NCBI GenBank assembly: GCA_002408385.1
Contig: DHSB01000035.1
Span: forward strand, 1 to 9,102
Direction: 5' to 3'
DNA length: 9,102 bases
DNA from: Myxococcales bacterium UBA5297
GTDB taxonomy: Bacteria; Myxococcota; Myxococcia; Myxococcales; UBA5297
The notes beneath the pieces are model-generated. The model did no database searches. It saw only the letters and a program-made list of their open reading frames with translations, and had not been told where the DNA came from. This document shows, piece after piece, positions 6,485 to 9,102 of this stretch. Positions within the stretch are counted from its first letter, which is position 1. Each line of letters opens with the position of its first letter. The translations under genes and the position numbers were made by a program.

Positions 6485-7332
6485 GTCGAGAGTCACCTCG
6501 CTGACGACCTCGACGAGATCCTCGCGCGTTACATCGCGCCACCTGTCCAAAATGTAATTTGTCGCGGCCGCGAAGCAGCCTTCGGAGGCGCCCCTCAAGT
6601 CGGCCAGCACGCTCCTGAGCAAGAGCTTGGCCTCCTCTCGAGGTGGAGGGCGCGACCCGTGGCGCAGCAGCCGCAGTCCGCCGCGCAAGACGGGATGGGC
6701 AGAGAGGGCCAGCTCATCGCCCCGGCCGAGATCGAAGACCGGAATCGAGAAGTCGACCCCGCGAGCGAGCGCTTCGACAGGCGCGGTCAGGCGCTCGGCG
6801 AAGCGCCCCGGCCCGCTCCACGGCGAGGGGCCGTGGAAGACGACCAGCGAGGTGACGGCCGCGCCCTCGGCGAGTTAGCGCGAGAGGAGGCTCTGCCAGA
6901 CCGCGTTCTCGTAATTGAGCAACTGGAATTCGACGCGCCGCGCCTGGTCGCTCTTGTGCTCGACGACGACGTAGAGGCAGGCCGGCGCCTCGCCCCGCAG
7001 GCGAAACCGGAAGAGCGAGTCGGTGTAGAGCTCCCGCAGGTGCTCGTTGACGAAGCTTCCGGGGATGGGCGCGGGACCGCCCTCTTCGAGCAGACAGACG
7101 ACCTCCGGCGGCAGCCGCTCGCGCAGCAGCGCCCCCGCGACCCCGGACTCGGCTATCAGCAGCTTGAAGAAGTGGTCGTGCGCCTGCGCGATCTGTCCGG
7201 TCATCGCCCCTCCCCAGGTCTTCGAGACCGCGCCAGTGTAGCGCCGGGGGCTGACACCGCTCGCGGCTTCGCCTGTGGCTCGGCCGGCAGGCGGAAGACC
7301 TACGAACGTGTCTCGCCGGTCTCCGTCTCGGG

Positions 7333-7360
7333 GATAATCGGGCCCGCTCTTCCCGGAGGT
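7333..7360 (+). promoter_or_regulatory. Possible -10 element and ribosome binding site of the beta-barrel gene
   Basis: GATAAT (7333-7338) is a good -10 match, but no convincing -35 lies 16-18 nt upstream. GGAGGT (7355-7360) precedes the GTG at 7365 by 4 nt and supports that start. The region 7205-7364 also serves the divergent Rpn gene. Confidence 0.4.
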
Positions 7361-7364
7361 CCTG

Positions 7365-8090
7365 GTGCGCAGCCTCGCTGCCGTCACGCTGCTCGCGACA
7401 CTTTTGGCAGGCCCGCGCGCCTGGGGCGCCGAAGATCCTTCCGCGGTCGACGCGAGCGAGGCGGCAGCGGCGGCCGACTCGAGACCAAGCGGCGCGCAGG
7501 CCACCGAGGTGCCGGCGTTCGGGGAGACGCCGTGGGAGCGCGACAATCCCTTCTGCGCCGATATCGGCGACACGCTCTCGGGGATCGGCAACGGCCTGAA
7601 CGACATCGCGACGGACGTGCTGGTGGGCGCGGCGGCGATCGTCTTGCCGAGCATCGGCGCGCGGGCCGGGCCGGCGCGCGGCGCACAGATGCAGCTCTCC
7701 TGGCCGGCGAGCTTCTCCTTCGGACCGTCGACCGGGCAGTCGCGGCGAACGAAAGCCTGCGGCGGGCTCGTCTACCAGCATCGTCCGCTGCGCACCTTGA
7801 TCGAGCCGGGCCTCGCGCTCTCGGCGCCGTTGACCCTCTTCGTGCGGCCGGGGCTGCGCTACCTCTGGCACCGGCCCTACCGGCTGCTCGGGTTCGGGGT
7901 GGGTGCCGGCTCGACCGTCGAGCTGAAGGGGCCGGACGGAGCGCGGGCCTCGGTGGGCGCGGAGCTGCTGCTGCACGCCGGGACGTGCTGCGCGCCGGGC
8001 TATGTGCTCGTCTCGCTGCGCTACGACCGCTTCTTCGCCGACGCCGGCCGCGACGTGCTCTCGGTCGCCGCGGGGCTCGCGTACTACTGA
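7365..8090 (+). CDS. Probable outer-membrane beta-barrel protein, unknown function
   Basis: The protein is 241 aa with a GTG start after GGAGGT. Residues 1-22 are a signal peptide (MRSLAAVTLLATLLAGPRAW, then GA before cleavage). An Ala/Ser-rich linker follows, then a segment with PFCADIGDTLSGIGNGLNDI, and from about residue 85 alternating hydrophobic/polar strands separated by turns. The last residues, VAAGLAYY, end in an aromatic, as expected for the C-terminal strand signal of barrels inserted by the BAM complex. A Cys-Cys pair lies in HAGTCCAPG. The length suits a small eight-stranded barrel. I recognise no specific family. The gene is divergent from the Rpn gene, and its 3' end overlaps the convergent mobA-like gene by 7 bp. 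Confidence 0.75.
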   Translation: MRSLAAVTLLATLLAGPRAWGAEDPSAVDASEAAAAADSRPSGAQATEVPAFGETPWERDNPFCADIGDTLSGIGNGLNDIATDVLVGAAAIVLPSIGARAGPARGAQMQLSWPASFSFGPSTGQSRRTKACGGLVYQHRPLRTLIEPGLALSAPLTLFVRPGLRYLWHRPYRLLGFGVGAGSTVELKGPDGARASVGAELLLHAGTCCAPGYVLVSLRYDRFFADAGRDVLSVAAGLAYY

Positions 8091-8689
8091 CCTTCGGGCT
8101 CCGAGCGCCGCGCGGCAAGCAGGCGGGCGAAATCGTCGGGGGTGTTGATGTTCTCGAGCAGGCGCGAGCCCTGCCCGCCGAGCTCGGCTTCGCCGACCTG
8201 CTCGACCTCGACATGAGAGAGCAGACGGATGAGCGATGGCTCCCCGGCGCGCAGCAGCCGCCCGAACGGCTCCGCGCAGCGCTTCGAGTAGAAGGCGAAG
8301 AGAGGCTCGGGGCGTCCCCGTCGGAACGGCGTGACGGCCGCCGCTTCGCCACGCCGCGCCGCGAGCAGCTCGATGGCCTCGCGCTCCAGGAACGGCATGT
8401 CGCAGCCGACGCAGAAGACCCAGGGCGCGCTGGCCGAGGTCACGGCGGTATAGACGCCGCCGGGCGCGCCCTTGCCGGGAACCAGATCGCCGACGACCTG
8501 CACGTCGAAGGGCGCGAACGGCGCCGGGTCGTCGGCGACGACGAAGACCTCGGCGAACAGCGCTCGGAGCACTTCGAGCTGGCGGACGATGAACGGGCGG
8601 CCATCGAGCTCGAGGAGCGCCTTGCGCGCTCCGCCAAGCCGCGTCCCGCCGCCGCCTGCGAGGATGGCCGCGGCCGCCTCGGTCACCAT
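8084..8689 (-). CDS. mobA: Molybdenum cofactor guanylyltransferase (MobA-like)
   Basis: The protein is 201 aa, the usual MobA size. The N-terminal nucleotide-binding signature LAGGGGTRLGGARKAL occupies residues 10-25. GDLVPGKGAPGGVYTAV (67-83) matches the base-recognition loop, and CVGCDMPFL (93-101) provides the metal-binding Asp97. INTPDDF stands near the C-terminus. MobA joins GMP from GTP to Mo-molybdopterin, giving the guanine dinucleotide cofactor of DMSO-reductase-type enzymes in the cytoplasm. The frame is open further upstream to 8941, but the ATG at 8689 has GGAGG 6 nt before it and fits the family start; the 84 extra residues look non-coding. No other cofactor gene is in the window. 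A related NTP-transferase such as MocA (CTP-using) is possible, but the GCDMP motif context favours MobA. Confidence 0.88.
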   Translation of the reverse strand: MVTEAAAAILAGGGGTRLGGARKALLELDGRPFIVRQLEVLRALFAEVFVVADDPAPFAPFDVQVVGDLVPGKGAPGGVYTAVTSASAPWVFCVGCDMPFLEREAIELLAARRGEAAAVTPFRRGRPEPLFAFYSKRCAEPFGRLLRAGEPSLIRLLSHVEVEQVGEAELGGQGSRLLENINTPDDFARLLAARRSEPEGQ

Positions 8690-9102
8690 GTGCTGCCTCC
8701 GCTTGCCTGAAGAGGCGTCGAAGAGTCCTTCTTGGACTCGGCTCGGCTCACCCTGAGAGCGTAGCTCCCGACCCGCGAGCGGCGCGAGCGGAGTCGAAGG
8801 GGCCGCTGCGGCCTCGCATGCTCGGCCTACGCTCGGGCCGTGGGCCGAGATCCGAACCACGACACCTCTTGAGCCCTGCGGCGACAGCCGCGCACCCGCG
8901 AAGCCGAAGGCACATTTTGCCGCGGGCCTCCCCGCCCTCACTACTCTTCTCGAGCAGCGCCGACGCGCGGGCGAAGTTCCGGCTCGACGCTCGACGATCG
9001 GCCGTTCGCAGGGCGACCGGATGGGCTATCGGACGGTCTGTGGGTTCGACCTGTAGGCTCCTCCGGACAACCTGTAGGCTCCTCCCGACAACCTGTAGGT
9101 TC
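8690..9102. other. 413-bp non-coding right end
   Basis: No credible gene was found. The region should contain the mobA-like promoter (leftward). The only clear structure is the 21-bp repeat at its right end. Confidence 0.6.
9049..9102. repeat. 21-bp tandem repeat running off the right edge
   Basis: ACCTGTAGG recurs at 9049, 9070 and 9091, exactly 21 bp apart. The first two units are ACCTGTAGGCTCCTCC followed by GGACA or CGACA. The third is cut by the window end and has a change (GGTTC). The number of units beyond the edge is unknown. Confidence 0.8.

Larger units (their letters stand above)
5754..6485. repeat. Tandem duplication of the Rpn C-terminal cassette
   Basis: The segment 6103-6485 (383 bp) is repeated at 5754-6088 (335 bp) with only scattered substitutions. 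The 48-bp length difference equals two 24-bp internal repeats. The left ends share GCGAGGCGACCCGTCACG (3' flank plus stop codon). The right ends diverge immediately beyond the ribosome binding site (shared CCTCCTTG on the plus strand). The copied unit is therefore a complete expression cassette for the C-terminal domain: ribosome binding site, ATG, ORF, stop and 13 nt of 3' flank. Confidence 0.9.
6116..7204 (-). pseudogene. Rpn family PD-(D/E)XK nuclease, interrupted by in-frame TAA
   Basis: One reading frame of 362 codons runs from the ATG at 7204 (strong GGGAGGGG ribosome binding site) to the TGA at 6116-6118. It is broken only by a TAA at 6875-6877 (codon 110). The N-terminal part has the Rpn family marks: HDHFFKLL at 9-16, RERLPPEV at 28-35 and the nuclease core D62 (YTDSLF), E82 and K84 (VVEHKSD). 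After the stop the same frame continues with family-like sequence (SLVVFHGPSPW, then a DFSIPVFDL segment) and a C-terminal domain with Gly-every-fourth-residue repeats. Rpn proteins are DNA nucleases tied to recombination and phage defence. As read, only a 109-aa piece and C-terminal products could be made, so the nuclease is probably dead. Alternatives are a sequencing error at one base or stop read-through; the latter is unlikely at TAA. A TTG at 6688 could restart a 190-aa product but has no good support. Confidence 0.82.

Noticed and set aside
6116..6688. 190-aa product starting at a TTG in the Rpn frame
   Set aside because: There is no convincing ribosome binding site, and the TTG falls inside the conserved family region. 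The ATG at 6472 is a much better internal start.
6875..6877. Programmed frameshift or recoding at the Rpn break
   Set aside because: Both halves are in the same frame, no slippery sequence is evident, and TAA is the least likely stop to be read through.
6452..8710. Plus-strand open frame of 752 codons
   Set aside because: It crosses the Rpn gene, the divergent promoter, the beta-barrel gene and the mobA-like gene in the wrong frame or strand, and has no recognisable domain.
8849..8860. tRNA-like T-arm (GTGGTTCGGATC on the minus strand)
   Set aside because: The invariant A58 position is G, and no acceptor, D or anticodon stems can be folded around it.
8690..8941. 84-residue N-terminal extension of the mobA-like protein
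   Set aside because: The MobA signature begins just after the ATG at 8689, which has a good ribosome binding site. The upstream codons give low-complexity sequence with no MobA counterpart.

Overview
The window is high-GC DNA from a Gram-negative bacterium, most likely a member of the Myxococcota. The evidence is a secreted protein ending in a MYXO-CTERM-like tail, two lipoproteins (a LytM-type M23 peptidase and a parallel beta-helix protein), a free-standing GspE/PilB N-terminal (MshEN) domain, strong third-position GC bias and long repeat-rich intergenic DNA. No rRNA, tRNA, insertion sequence or CRISPR array was found. The order within the phylum cannot be resolved from this stretch.

Layout. 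1-970 (minus): secreted protein, cut off by the window edge inside its C-terminal sorting tail. 971-1739: long intergenic region dominated by a 42-43 bp tandem array whose best-kept part has an AABB-AABB higher-order pattern and carries a 17-bp palindrome. 1740-2573 (minus): stand-alone MshEN-domain protein, a likely cyclic-di-GMP sensor without the ATPase domain. 2574-2740: divergent promoter region. 2741-3718 (plus): M23 peptidase lipoprotein. 3831-4256 and 4253-5677 (plus): an unrecognised 141-aa protein translationally coupled to a beta-helix lipoprotein. 5754-7204 (minus): an Rpn-family (PD-(D/E)XK) nuclease locus. 7365-8090 (plus): probable outer-membrane beta-barrel protein. 8084-8689 (minus): MobA-type molybdenum cofactor guanylyltransferase, with its 3' end overlapping the preceding gene. 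8690-9102: no convincing gene, with a 21-bp tandem repeat starting at the right edge.

The most interesting part is the Rpn locus. One continuous reading frame of 362 codons encodes an Rpn nuclease, but a TAA interrupts it at codon 110, just after the catalytic D...ExK residues. Inside the same frame lies an ATG with a perfect AAGGAGG ribosome binding site that would make only the C-terminal domain (118 aa). This is the arrangement known for E. coli Rpn genes, where an intragenic small product acts as the antitoxin. Directly downstream, precisely that cassette (ribosome binding site, ATG, C-terminal ORF, stop and 3' flank) has been tandemly duplicated into a separate 102-aa gene. The two copies differ in the number of in-frame 24-bp repeats (four versus two). 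This looks like a toxin-dead, antitoxin-amplified Rpn locus. The antitoxin function here is inferred by family analogy and has not been demonstrated.

The other genes form no single pathway. The envelope theme (sorting tail, lipoproteins, peptidoglycan hydrolase, beta-barrel) is typical of myxobacterial chromosomes. Many long open frames on both strands are artefacts of high GC and of the tandem array, and were left out.
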